From positions 120,001-184,000 of the forward strand of contig KV908350.1 of NCBI GenBank assembly GCA_002005505.1: a stretch of DNA of 64,000 nucleotides, given 5' to 3'. Below the pieces are notes generated by a model. The model ran no database searches, was not told the origin of the DNA, and saw nothing but the letters and a program-made list of their open reading frames with translations. The stretch comes from Botryococcus braunii (Eukaryota; Chlorophyta; Trebouxiophyceae). The translations under genes and the position numbers were made by a program. Shown in pieces: positions 52,456 to 62,776 of this stretch. The first letter of the stretch is position 1. Each line of letters opens with the position of its first letter.

Positions 52456-53411
52456 TGTATGTTGATGACATACTATTACTATCACAGAGCATGTCTGTCA
52501 TAACAGAAGTCAAATTACTTTTGTCCAGTCATTTCAGCATAAAGGACTTAGGGGAGGCAAAACACTTTCTAGGCATGCAAATAAAACAAGAGAGAGATGC
52601 AAATGGGGCTTTGTTGTCAATTACACTCTCAAATGAGAAATTGATCAGTGACATGCTTGAGAGTTTCGATTTAAAAGGGGACAAGCCCAAATCTACTCCC
52701 CTCGATAGATCAATGAAACTTAAAAAGGGAGAAGGCAAACCACTTCCCCAAAACAACAGATATAGGGAATTGGTTGGGGGTGTTCTTGACTTGTCAAACA
52801 CTACCAGACCAGACATTTCCTACTCTGCTTCTCTCCTAGCAAGATTCTCAAACTCCCCGACTTCTATTCACTGGGGGGCTGGGATTCATCTGCTCCAATA
52901 TCTGTCGGGGACCAAGGAGTTAGGTCTCAAATGGGAAAGGAGCAAGGGAGGGATCATAGGATATGTTGATTCAGACTTTGCAGGGGATCTGGATGGGTAC
53001 AGATCCACCTCTGGTTTTATCTTCCTGTCTGATGGCACGGCTATCTCTTGGGGTAGCAAACTCCAAAAGCTGGCTGCCCTGTCCACTGTTGAGGCTGAAT
53101 TCATAGCAATGAGCACTGGTGTCCAGGAGGCACTTTGGCTGTCCAAGTTGGTGCAGGATGTTGGAGAGGATCTGGGAGCTGCAGTCATACTCTCAGATAA
53201 TACTGGAGCCCTGGCCAACATTAGAGGCATACCCATTTCACCCAGGACGAAGCACATTGGAGTCCGCTATCACAGAGTCAGGGGTGAAGTGGTCAAGGGG
53301 AACATTAATCCTCAATACATCCACACATCAGAAAATGTTGCTGATATGTTCACCAAAATTCTACCAAAAGCCTCATTTGTTAAGTTCAGGGAGATGGCAG
53401 GAATGAAATGA

Positions 53412-53940
53412 TTTTTTTTATTGTGCTTTTGACTATCAAGATAAATCAGACACCCTGCGCATCATCAGATACTCCCCACCATAAACCCACCTTGAAGAAT
53501 GGGGAGGTGACACCGCACCCAATAAAAAAGAGGGGGGGTCATTTGGTGGCTGGATGTCAAGGGGTTTGTGGCTGACACGGTTTGGAGCACCGAGCCATTG
53601 CAACATCTGATGATTTTCTTGATGCTCATTAGCCTTAAAATGTTACCAGTTAAAGAATTGCATAAAAGTTTCATACTTCACATGAGGGGAGGTGTTGGCA
53701 AAGACATCTTTTATTGGACATATAATGTCTTAGCATAAGTTGCATGTTCGTATGAACCTTAGTTTATGGCCCTACAATAATGAACAGTTATCTTACTTTG
53801 CAAAAATTGGGTTTTTCCGTAAAATCCGGAGGTTCTTAGAGATACGGATGTTTTAGGACGACAACGGATGTTTCGGACTCTTGTTGATTCGGTCGATTTC
53901 GAAGTACGAGTCGATCGGCCACGTACAATAAACAATTGGC
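53412..53940 (+). other. Copia-F 3' region with candidate LTR start
   Basis: Non-coding. GAGGGGAGG at about 53684-53692 is a plausible polypurine tract and is directly followed by TGTTGGCAAAG (53693), a plausible LTR start. The LTR end could not be found. The region toward 53940 is AT-rich and unassigned. Confidence 0.4.
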
Positions 53941-54072
53941 TGCAAAGTGTACTTGTTTTTAAGTACGATCGGTTATTTTGCGAATGAGTCGACGAGGCCG
54001 ATCGACAAGAGTCCGAAGACAAGAGTCCGAAGACAAGAGTACCATACGTCACAGCAGCCCCGTTCGCCTCAC

Positions 54073-54369
54073 CTCCTGCGGCCTTCCTCCCAGACTTGGT
54101 GGCCTTTCTTATGGCCGGAGCCACATTCGCTGCCTTACCGCCATACGTGGACGACACTAGCCCCTCCGACGAGCCTGCCAATCCATAGGCACAGTCAACG
54201 CAAGCCAACAGAAAACACCAGAGAACCCGTGCCGAGCCCCTGCAGCAGGAAATGCGGACAAGCAGCTCCCATTCAGGCATGCTGAAGCCCACACGCACCC
54301 GCAGCACGGACATGCAGCACCCCCGCCACCCCTCTTACTCCCTCCGCCCATCCACTCACTCACACAGTA

Positions 54370-54444
<75 letters not shown>

Positions 54445-54593
54445 CACACACACACACAAACCCACACACACACACACACACCCACACACCCACACACAAA
54501 CCCATACACACACGCACACACAACCACCCACACACACACACACACCCACACGCACGCACACACCCCCACCCACACAGAGGCCCACACACACAC

Positions 54594-54645
<52 letters not shown>

Positions 54646-57600
54646 GCACACACACACACACACCCTGAGAGAGGCCCACACACCCACACACCCTCCCCTC
54701 CCCCCATCCCCCAACGGGCAGGCAGACAGACAGCCCCCACCCTTCCCGCACACCTCTTACCTTCCACAACGTGCATCACGCCTGCCTTGGCCTCAGGGTC
54801 CTCACAACACACCGTCCCGTCCAGTTTCCCGCCAGCCTTACCTGCCACAACCGAGGAGGCCGCACCTGCACAGCCCCACTACTCCTCCTCAAACGCCCAG
54901 GACCGTGGCAGGTGCCTCGTGTGGGGACAGCCACAACTGCCCAAACCTAAGGCTCCCTCACCTGTTGAGGCATCCATCACTGCCTCCCTGCCTCTCCGAG
55001 CTGGAGGGTGGCGCGCCCCGCCAGGTCTGGTGCCGCTCTTCGGTGGCGAAACCCCTGACGACAGGCCTGCCAAACACCAACCCCCCCCCTCAATGCCTTC
55101 TGCCCACAAGCCAAACAGGAACCGCAGCAATGCATGCCAGATCACACCCGTGTCCACACGGCGCCCCCCCCCCCCCCTTCGCATGACACACACGCCGGCA
55201 CCCGCACCCCCCCCCCCACAAACCCCCCCCGCACAGCGCGCCCCGCCCGCAGGCGCACACAGCCCCATCCACGCCCCATCCACGCTCCCCCTCCCCCACC
55301 CACACCCACCCGCACCTGCCCGCCCCCCCCATGCACCCGCGCACGCTCCTGCGCACGCCAACCACACACACCCCTCTACACTCCCACACATCCGCACTCC
55401 GCGTGCACACACACGCGCACGCCCACACCCACGCACCATCCGTCTCGTGCTTCGCCGTCCTCTTCTTCGCCGCCCGTTCTTCCGCGTCCTCCTCTCTCGT
55501 GCATTCGTCACCTGTGCCTGCCCAGTTCCCCAACATCAGTCCCCATGCCCCCCAATGCATGCGCGCTGCACCCGGCACAACACCTCAACGCCACTCCCAA
55601 CACATTCCCCCTCACCTGCACCTTCGCTGCGCTCCCCCTCATCTTCCAGGGCCACTTCCTCTTCCAGCGCCTGCAGGAAGTTTGCTATGCCCTGCTCCTC
55701 CCGCGTGTAGCCATCTGTCGCCGCACTCTCGCTCGCTGCCTGTGCCCCCCCCGAGGCGCCCGGGCTGGATCCCTGCCACGAACCTGCAGCCCCCCCCCCC
55801 CCCCAATCAGTACAGCAACACCTTCCACACCCTCACAAGCACCAACCACCACACCCTCACACGTCACACCCTCACACCACAGACCCACCTGCTGGACCTC
55901 CTGCCACTCCTGATCCTCGCAGCACACCCGCATCCGCATCGCCTCCTCCAGCATCGTCCAGGCACCCAAACCTGTTCCCCAGCTCCAACTCGAACCCCGA
56001 ACTGCCTGCCCCCCGACTGCCCTTTCGCGTCCGCTTCGCGGGTTCGAATCCATCGGCGCTCCCCGACCCATCCTGCACAGACCGGCTCCTCTTTGGTTTC
56101 GAGCTTCGCTTCGAAGGTGAAGACGTCGGGGAGGCTCTCGCTGCCAGGCGGCGCCTCAATATGCCTTGTGCCTCTTGCAGCACCGCAGCGTCCTCCTTGC
56201 TGATGGAGGCTTGCAATCCGCGCCCCTTGCTTTCCCCTGAGGAGCTGCTCCCGTGCGTTAACGGCGGAGTGCTTGCTGCCTGCAAGTACGTCGCCTGCCC
56301 GACCAGCGACCCGCTCACCCATTCTGAGGCCTTCACGACAGGGCTCGGCAGAGCCTGGCTCGGCCGAGCCGCCTGCGGTGAGACAGGGGCGTCCTGCACT
56401 ACCCACCAACAGGCCTCAGCCTAAGCGCACGTTGATAGATCACGCAGCAGTCCCTGCTGCTTCCCAAGACCGCCACGCCACAACAGCCCATCCCACGGAT
56501 GCTGGCCCGAGCCCCAGCCTACAAATCCACCCACACGTACAAAACAAGACACCCCCACACCTACACCCCAAACCACGCAGTAACCCTGCTCCACAACTAC
56601 CCTAGCAAACCCTACTGAACGCTACCAAGACACCTCCCAGGCCACGTACCGTACTGACACCAGCAGTTGAAACTGCACTGGTTGAGGCCAGCGGCAAGAC
56701 GGCGGGCCGCAGCAGAGCAGGAGCCTGCTTGCAACACACGAGCGGTAACCCCAAGCAGTGAATACCCCCGCATGCACAAAACTCAGGATCCCCTCCCCCC
56801 CCCCACACACCCACACGCGCACCCACACCCACGCGCACCTGCTCACGCCCGTCCACACACACACACACCCACACGCACACGCACGCACACGCACACAAAC
56901 GCGCAATCTGACACACGCACACGCCCACGCAGACGCACACACCCGCACGCCCACCCCCACCTGCCCCCCCCCCTAGTCCAGCGCCCACACATGCACACAC
57001 ACACGCTCACACACACACACATGCACACACACGCACACACGCACACACACACACAAACGCCCAACCTACCACACGCACACGCCCACGCACACGCACACAA
57101 TCTAACACACGCACACGCACAGGCGCACGCCCCCACACGTTTGCCCCCCCCCAGCACCCACCACCCCCTCACACCCCCCCCCCCGCCCCACACTTCCATA
57201 GGCGCACGCCTGCCCCCCACGTTCGGGGTCCTGCCTCCCAGGCCCACGCACCAGTGAAACACGCAAGCCGCCTGTAGGTTCCCCGCCGTCAACCTTGCCC
57301 ATCATGCTCAAGTGCCGGGGGACTGCACGGCAGTTTATCTCAACCACATCCTGGCACACGCGCCCCGTGGCCCTCTGGAGCTGCACCACATCCATGTCTT
57401 CCCGGACACGCACCCCCGCAAAGTGCCCCCGCTGGCCCTGCTGCAACTCTTGCTGCTGCCACAAGCACACCAACCTTCTGCCCCCTGCACCTGCAAGTGC
57501 CACCAATTTCCACCGCAAACCCCTCACCGCACCACCCCATGCCGCCCTCCACAGCGATCCTGCAGTACCATCAACAACGCCTCCCTTTGCCACCTCCACA

Positions 57601-58580
57601 TACCTGGGTCTTCCGGCGTGAAAATCTGCACAAACACGTTCCCGCCCATCACCCGCAAAATAGCAATGGTCAGCTGATGCGCCGAGGCTACCAACTCCGC
57701 CACTGCTGACATGTCAATATCCGTCTCTGAATCCCGCAGAGCCTCCACCGCCTGGCCCGAACACCTGCGTTAGGTCCCCTCAACTGCATCTGCCACTTGC
57801 GTGTGCCACTCCCATAATTGACGCAGACTACTACCTCTCACCTTTTTAAATTCCTCCGACACGTCGGTGCCTCCACGTATCCTTTGCTTCCCAAAAATGT
57901 GCATCTCCTTCCGCATCAGCCGCTGTGTCTCGTGCATATTCGCACCGTCTCTCTCCATGGCAGCTTGCCAGTGCACAGGCAGCGCGCCACCCACAACCAT
58001 CCCTGTCAACATGCCATACATCCCGCAATTCCCTGCAATGCCACCATCCTACACAGGTTCAAGGCCCATGCACACACCCCCTCCCCCCCTAACGTCCCTC
58101 CACACCCAAACCCAGATATCGGCAAGCCACCACCGCAGGGGCGCACCATCCCCTGCACCGCTCACAACGTCGCACGCGACATACTGCGCCAACACAGACG
58201 CAGAAGGCTTCACCGCCTCGCACTCCCGCGCGAAACCCTCCAGCAGGGCCTCAGCGCTGGCCCCATAGTTCTGCCCCCCCCCCACCCTACTCTGTCAGCA
58301 CCATCACCCACATCCACTACCGGCACTGTGCCAGCACAAACAGGCATGCCCCGACCGCGTACCTGCAGGTAGGCCGAATCCTCTTGTGTGGCGTATAAGG
58401 CCACACCCCCCCTTTCTTGCGCCTGTGCCCCCCTTGCGGCGTCTATCCCCTTTAAGCCTTCAACAATTTCTCCCCATCTGCAGGCCCTGTCCAAGTGGAT
58501 GCTGGCTGGTGCCTGCTCTTCCAACCAGAACTTGTTGCTGCCACAAACTGCAGCCGCTGCATTCAATGTCAACATGGCAC
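54073..58580 (-). CDS. Host gene 2: unrecognised GC-rich multi-exon gene
   Basis: Minus strand. Phase-consistent exons: 58580-58363, 58270-58159, 58032-57842, 57751-57604, 57490-~57294. Each is bounded by AG/GT, with phases 0, 1, 0, 1 at the joins. Further likely exons: 56393-~55950 (Ser/Lys-rich, with [11 protein letters not shown] and PAKRTRKG, likely nuclear-localisation signals), a helical exon near 55965-55884, 55783-55622 ([20 protein letters not shown]), 55066-54962, and 54174-54073. The central exons encode helices ([19 protein letters not shown]) and a mixed strand/helix block ([19 protein letters not shown], then [11 protein letters not shown], then VCLWQQQE and GHFAGVRV). That order loosely resembles the second half of an OTU-type cysteine protease, but no DGxC motif was seen, so this is only a suggestion. 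Introns are CA-rich. Start and stop were not determined. Confidence 0.5.
54365..54665. repeat. (CA)n microsatellite, about 300 bp
   Basis: Long CA repeat with scattered CG, CCCA and AAAC interruptions, lying in an intron of host gene 2. Related shorter CA tracts occur at about 55190-55440 and 56805-57180. Confidence 0.95.
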
Positions 58581-58776
58581 CTGCACAACCCCTGCAGACC
58601 CCCAGATCAGCAGATATGACCAACAACAGCCATCTCCCACTATCCACCCAGCAAACCCCAACGTTCCAAGTTCGTTGCGTCCCGCACAACTGGCAGTAAG
58701 GCCTCACACGAGCCAAACCCCTGACCTAAGACCCTTCTGACAAGTGCACCCCACCCAAATCCCTCACCCTTCCAAC

Positions 58777-59165
58777 CCCTGCTGTGCCACAACAGCCATA
58801 CGTGCACAGTCCATGCAAGCAATGGCTGCCGGCACAGCCGGCCAACCACGGGCCAAACCCCTTACCTACCCAGCCTTCCCCACACCCACTCCTCAACCTT
58901 CTACCCCTCTGCTACACCACAATAACCATACTTGCAATGCCCATACATGCACTGCACACACCCCCGCGGCAGACCCCCGGCGCCCAAAACCCCGACCTCG
59001 ATAGACTCCTTAGGTTGCGTCCCTCCCACAATCCTCGTACTCCTACCCTCTGCTACGCTATAACAGCCACACGTGGACTATACATGCAATCGCCATCCAT
59101 ACACTCCACACACCCCACCGGCAGGCTCCCCGATTGCCCCCGCCCGCTCCCTCCACCGCGACCCA
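58777..59165. repeat. Degenerate tandem repeat, about 125-140-bp units
   Basis: Three units starting near 58777, 58902 and 59044 share CCCTCTGCTACxCxAxAACAGCCA, then a CATGCA/ACTCCACACA segment, with many substitutions. Confidence 0.6.
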
Positions 59166-59740
59166 TCTAGCTACCATCAACCTGGACTTCCTGCAACATG
59201 CTGCTCAATGCAACGGCACAACCCAACCACATCAGGACAACAGGCACCGGAGAAACCCCGCCGACGCACCTACTCCGAACCGCAACCGCCGCCGCCTTCG
59301 TCACCGCCACCCCAGACGCGAAGAGAATGCACTAAAGTTAAGTCGAGGCACCCCACAAGGAACAATACAACCTCATAAGCACTCCACCGCATCCAGAACC
59401 GATCCGCATGCAGAACCGATCCAGATTCAGGCCTTCCACGCGGTTCACACCTCCGAGGAAGCTGACACCCGACCCCTTCCGGGGCCAAAAAACAGGCACC
59501 TCCCCAGCCCATCGCCGCGTACGAAGACAACAGAGGCAACCACCCCCCTGAAAAGCTGTCCGCCGACGGAACCAGCCCCTCGAAAGTCCACCGTCATGAA
59601 ATACATATGACTCCCAGCCCCCTCGCCATTTCAAATCCCACGCCCCTAAACAGCCCCCTCCCGAAAAATCGCCCCCTCCCCCAAAAAAAACCCCCACACC
59701 ATGGCCCAAAAGCATCCTTTCAGCAGAAGTATTTCTGTCC
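59166..59740. other. GC-rich flank of host gene 2
   Basis: Open frames exist on both strands but none has a recognisable domain or splice-consistent partner. It may hold the 5' part of host gene 2. Confidence 0.3.
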
Positions 59741-59883
59741 ATAAGTGTCGACGGAGCTGATCGACTGGGCCGATCGACGCGGCATATAGGATTCTGGCAA
59801 GTAGTATTCTGTCAATAGGAATCTGTTTTGCACGGAACAACGATTCTAGGTTGATAAAGGGGTAGAGACAGAGTCGTATCCTC

Positions 59884-60134
59884 AGACATTCGATTGCTGT
59901 CTCCGGTGCCTCAAGTCGGACCTCTGTATTTCCGTTTGGCACCGTCCTTTGCCTGCATTAATTCAGCTGTCGCTTGCTATGCAGGTGTGTTTAGTTGTTT
60001 CGAGCTTTATTGTATAGTTTGATATATGTAATAGACATTCGATTGCTGTCTCCGGTGCCTCAAGTCGGACCTCTGTATTTCCGTTTGGCACCGTCCTTTG
60101 CCTGCATTAATTCAGCTGTCGCTTGCTATGCAGG
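59884..60134 (+). repeat. 102-bp direct repeat in the presumed element-G LTR
   Basis: 59884-59985 and 60033-60134 are the same 102-base sequence (AGACATTCGATTGC to GCTATGCAGG) by eye, offset 149 bp. They lie just upstream of a primer-binding site at 60181, so they are probably inside an LTR whose start was not located. Confidence 0.8.
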
Positions 60135-60180
60135 AATCCTGAAACTGTTTTTGATCAAATTGACATCAAATAATCGAATA

Positions 60181-60193
60181 TGGTATCGGCGAC
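60181..60193 (+). other. Primer-binding site, element G
   Basis: TGGTATCGGCGAC, the same 12 bases as found after the Gypsy-D and Gypsy-H LTRs. It would pair with a tRNA 3' end reading UCGCCGAUACCA. Confidence 0.6.
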
Positions 60194-60532
60194 ACCGTTT
60201 GGTGTCGATACTGGTCACTGCTCCCGCCAGCAGCGAGGAGAATAATACGCATACAACTATTTGCAAGCTTCAGCAAGTCTCCAGAAATTCTCGCCCAATT
60301 TCTCTGCTTTCAACGTAGTTGTTTGTAGTGTCTTGGGTTGAACGATCGCTTGGAACTTCGGGTTGCTGGATTGTCTCGCTGGAAAGGCACTTGTGTTGAT
60401 CCAATAGTGAGAGACAATTGGATGTATTGGCTGTTGGGATCTGGTGGTTGTGGAATATCTGTTTAAAGTACAAGCAAGTTTGTTTTCCTTTTAATCTTTC
60501 TTTACCAGTTGCCCGTCAAGGCTTTTGGAATA

Positions 60533-61380
60533 ATGTCACAGACAGAATTACAAGATGAAGGATTCAATGTCAGTATTGAGATAGAACCTGCCAGCCCAAT
60601 GGGCAGGAATGTCTTTAGGAATCCTACCTATGATGCAGAAGCAGTCACTGATGATTCTGTGTCACATGTTACAGGGGTCCTCAATGGAATGCAGCAGCAA
60701 ACTGATGAGGGTCTACAAAGACCACAGGGAGACTCAGAATGGGAAGCATGGGGATATGATCCACAGACTCAAAACATACCTCTAAACCCTGCTTTCTCAA
60801 GACGAGACAACCTTGGTACCTTTGTACCTGCTCAGCAAGCTGCTGCATCTCCTGCCCCTATGTCTTCTAGAGTGCTAGGCTTTCAAACAAATTTGCCTGC
60901 CTCTAGACCTGTCTTAAGCCCTTTGTTTGGGATACCTAGGACTGCAGTCAGGATGCCAGTGAGGCCTACACATTTACCTGTATCTAGTGCACCACTGGCA
61001 GGTGCACCAGTCAATGTTTCCTCATTCATGACAAGTGTACCACACACAGGTATTATGCTCCTTTCAGGAAACATAAATCAGGCAAGTACAGCATCAGGTA
61101 CTACAGTAGTGCATGTTCCTTGGCAACTGGTGGCACAATGCCAATCAGTTTGCCAATATCTACAATTTTAAACTCTATTGCACCAACTGTTCAAGGTGTG
61201 AGTGCTACACAGGGAACTGCTGCACAGTCAACGGCACAAGTGTCTGCCCCACCTCCTCCACCTCCACCAGGTGGTGGGCCTCCTTATAGTGGTCCACCAG
61301 GAGGTGGTGGCTGGCCTCCAAATCCACCAGGGGGTTCTTCCTCAGGCCCTCCCTGGTTTAGTGGTGTACCTGGCAGTTGG
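60533..61380 (+). pseudogene. Element G putative Gag, frameshifted and interrupted
   Basis: From ATG 60533 an open frame runs to 61171. After a frameshift near 61130 the other frame continues through a Pro/Gly-rich tract (PPPPPPPGGGPP) to 61380, where the Gypsy-H LTR begins. No capsid or zinc knuckle is seen, so Gag is inferred from position after a primer site. Confidence 0.5.
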
Positions 61381-61641
61381 TGTAGCATTTCCTAGGGTAT
61401 AATGCTCTAGTAGGGTCCTTGGCATAGTGCATGACTTGCCTTGTGATCTAGTTCGCAGTACAACCTCGCTCAGGTACTTCGCTCGGTTGCCCGATCACGC
61501 GTCTGTGGCAGTACGATATAATTCAATCCACCCTGGGTTTAAGAGTACGCTTGCGAATCAATCATGTAACACTCTTTTGTTGCACACCACGAACATCTCA
61601 CTGTCTCCTTCTAAACCTCTTCCGCTAAGCTATAGTCTACA
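61381..61641 (+). repeat. Gypsy-H 5' LTR (start inferred)
   Basis: 261 bp. The end is fixed by the primer site. The start is the TGTAGC that interrupts the element-G frame, and resembles the Gypsy-E LTR start. Confidence 0.65.
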
Positions 61642-61706
61642 GTGGTATCGGCGACAAGGATTAGTTCCTTGTCGTTCGTTCGTGGTGCGTTTCTTTCGTG
61701 ATTGTG

Positions 61707-62733
61707 ATGTCTCGGCATCCTTGTTCGAGTTCGAGGGTCCGTGCACCGAGTCCTGGCATCGCAGAGCCAGATCCATCCATAGATCTTCTTGCTTATGTAA
61801 TTGTAGATCGTTCATGGGTAGATCTTCGTTGTATGCTTAGGCGTGTGGTAGATATCGGTGCCCTGCTCGAAGGAGCCGTTGCATTAGGATCTAGTGTTCC
61901 GTCGCATTCCCCTCCAGTTGATACCGCTCAGAGCATTTCAAAGGGACTTGAGATGTTAATTCAGTGCTCTCTCGCGCAACCTGCATCTGTGGTCGTGCCG
62001 CAGCCCATACCAACGGCGATTCCGGCATCGGCTACAGCCTCGTCAGGTTCAGGGAAGCCCTCGCTCAAGTTGCCATACCCATCTGTATTCGAGGGAGATC
62101 CTATGAAGTTGGATCCATGGCTTATGCAGACTGAAATGTGTTTGGGGACCTACGATGTAGGCTTGGCATCCGCTCGGTGGAGGTGGCTACGACGTTCTAG
62201 CGTTGGATTGGTGGACTGGGCAGTTTAAGTTAATTGCTTCAGGGAGTCTTGCTGCTTATGGGACGTGGGAAGCTTTTGTGACTGCACTTACTGCTGCTTT
62301 TAGGCCTGTAGAGCTGCATAAGAGGCATTTAGAGCAGTTGCTGAGTCTCTCACAGGGAAAGACTGACATGCGAAGCTATATTGCAACATTTAATGCATTG
62401 AGGTCAAAGGTTCCAAAGGCATTTGCAGAAGAGACTTTGTGTCACTTATTTTTGGCTGGCTGCAGGGCTGATCTTCAGAAAAGCATCTCCCTACAGTATC
62501 CCCAGACCTTGGAAGACTGCTTCAAGCATGCTGTGACAATATCAGACCTCCCAGGACCGTCTAAGCCTGTGAACCCTGCTCCAAAGTACTCCCCTGACTC
62601 CAAGTCACCAGGCCCGACAAAAACTTCTGCGCAGCCCTGCGCACATTGTGGCAAGGCAGGACACGCAGCAGAGCGTTGCTGGAAATTGCATCCAGAGCTC
62701 AGACAACCCAAGCGCAAGTCAAGTACTACTTGA
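61707..62733 (+). pseudogene. Gypsy-H Gag (one frameshift)
   Basis: From ATG 61707 the frame runs to about 62190, ending in a capsid-start block (LPYPSVFEGDPMKLDPWLMQ). It continues in another frame from about 62190 (ALDWWTGQFKL, AAFRPVELHKRHLEQLLSL, MRSYIATFNALRSKV), the typical Retrotrans_gag core. It ends with a zinc knuckle CAHCGKAGHAAERC near the C-terminus. The frameshift lies within the capsid helices, so this copy's Gag is broken unless the base call is wrong. Confidence 0.85.
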
Positions 62734-62776
62734 TTTGTTGGTCTTCTTTGGTAAAACAGCAGTGTGAGTCCTGTTT

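Larger units (their letters stand above)
46731..53411 (+). pseudogene. Copia-F reverse transcriptase-RNase H, interrupted by Gypsy-E
   Basis: Pieces 46731-46844 and 52461-53411 join in frame. The left piece encodes YDTISHVLVSSGF, SDADPSLF and the strand ending LLLY. The right piece continues VDDILLLSQ, so the catalytic YVDD motif is split by the insertion. RT thumb (DLGEAKHFLGMQI) and RNase H follow (DSDFAGDLDGYRSTSGF, WGSKLQKLAALSTVEAEF, NVADMFTKILPK), ending in TGA at 53409. It is a third copia lineage, clearly different from A, B and C. Everything upstream is missing. Copia-A2 abuts its left edge at 46729. Confidence 0.9.

Noticed and set aside
54157..55913. Long His/Thr/Pro-rich and Cys/Val-rich ORFs on both strands
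   Set aside because: Products of CA repeats and C-rich introns. Only the splice-consistent minus-strand exons were kept.
61427..61840. 137-codon ORF across the Gypsy-H LTR and leader
   Set aside because: It crosses the LTR end and primer site and has no domain.
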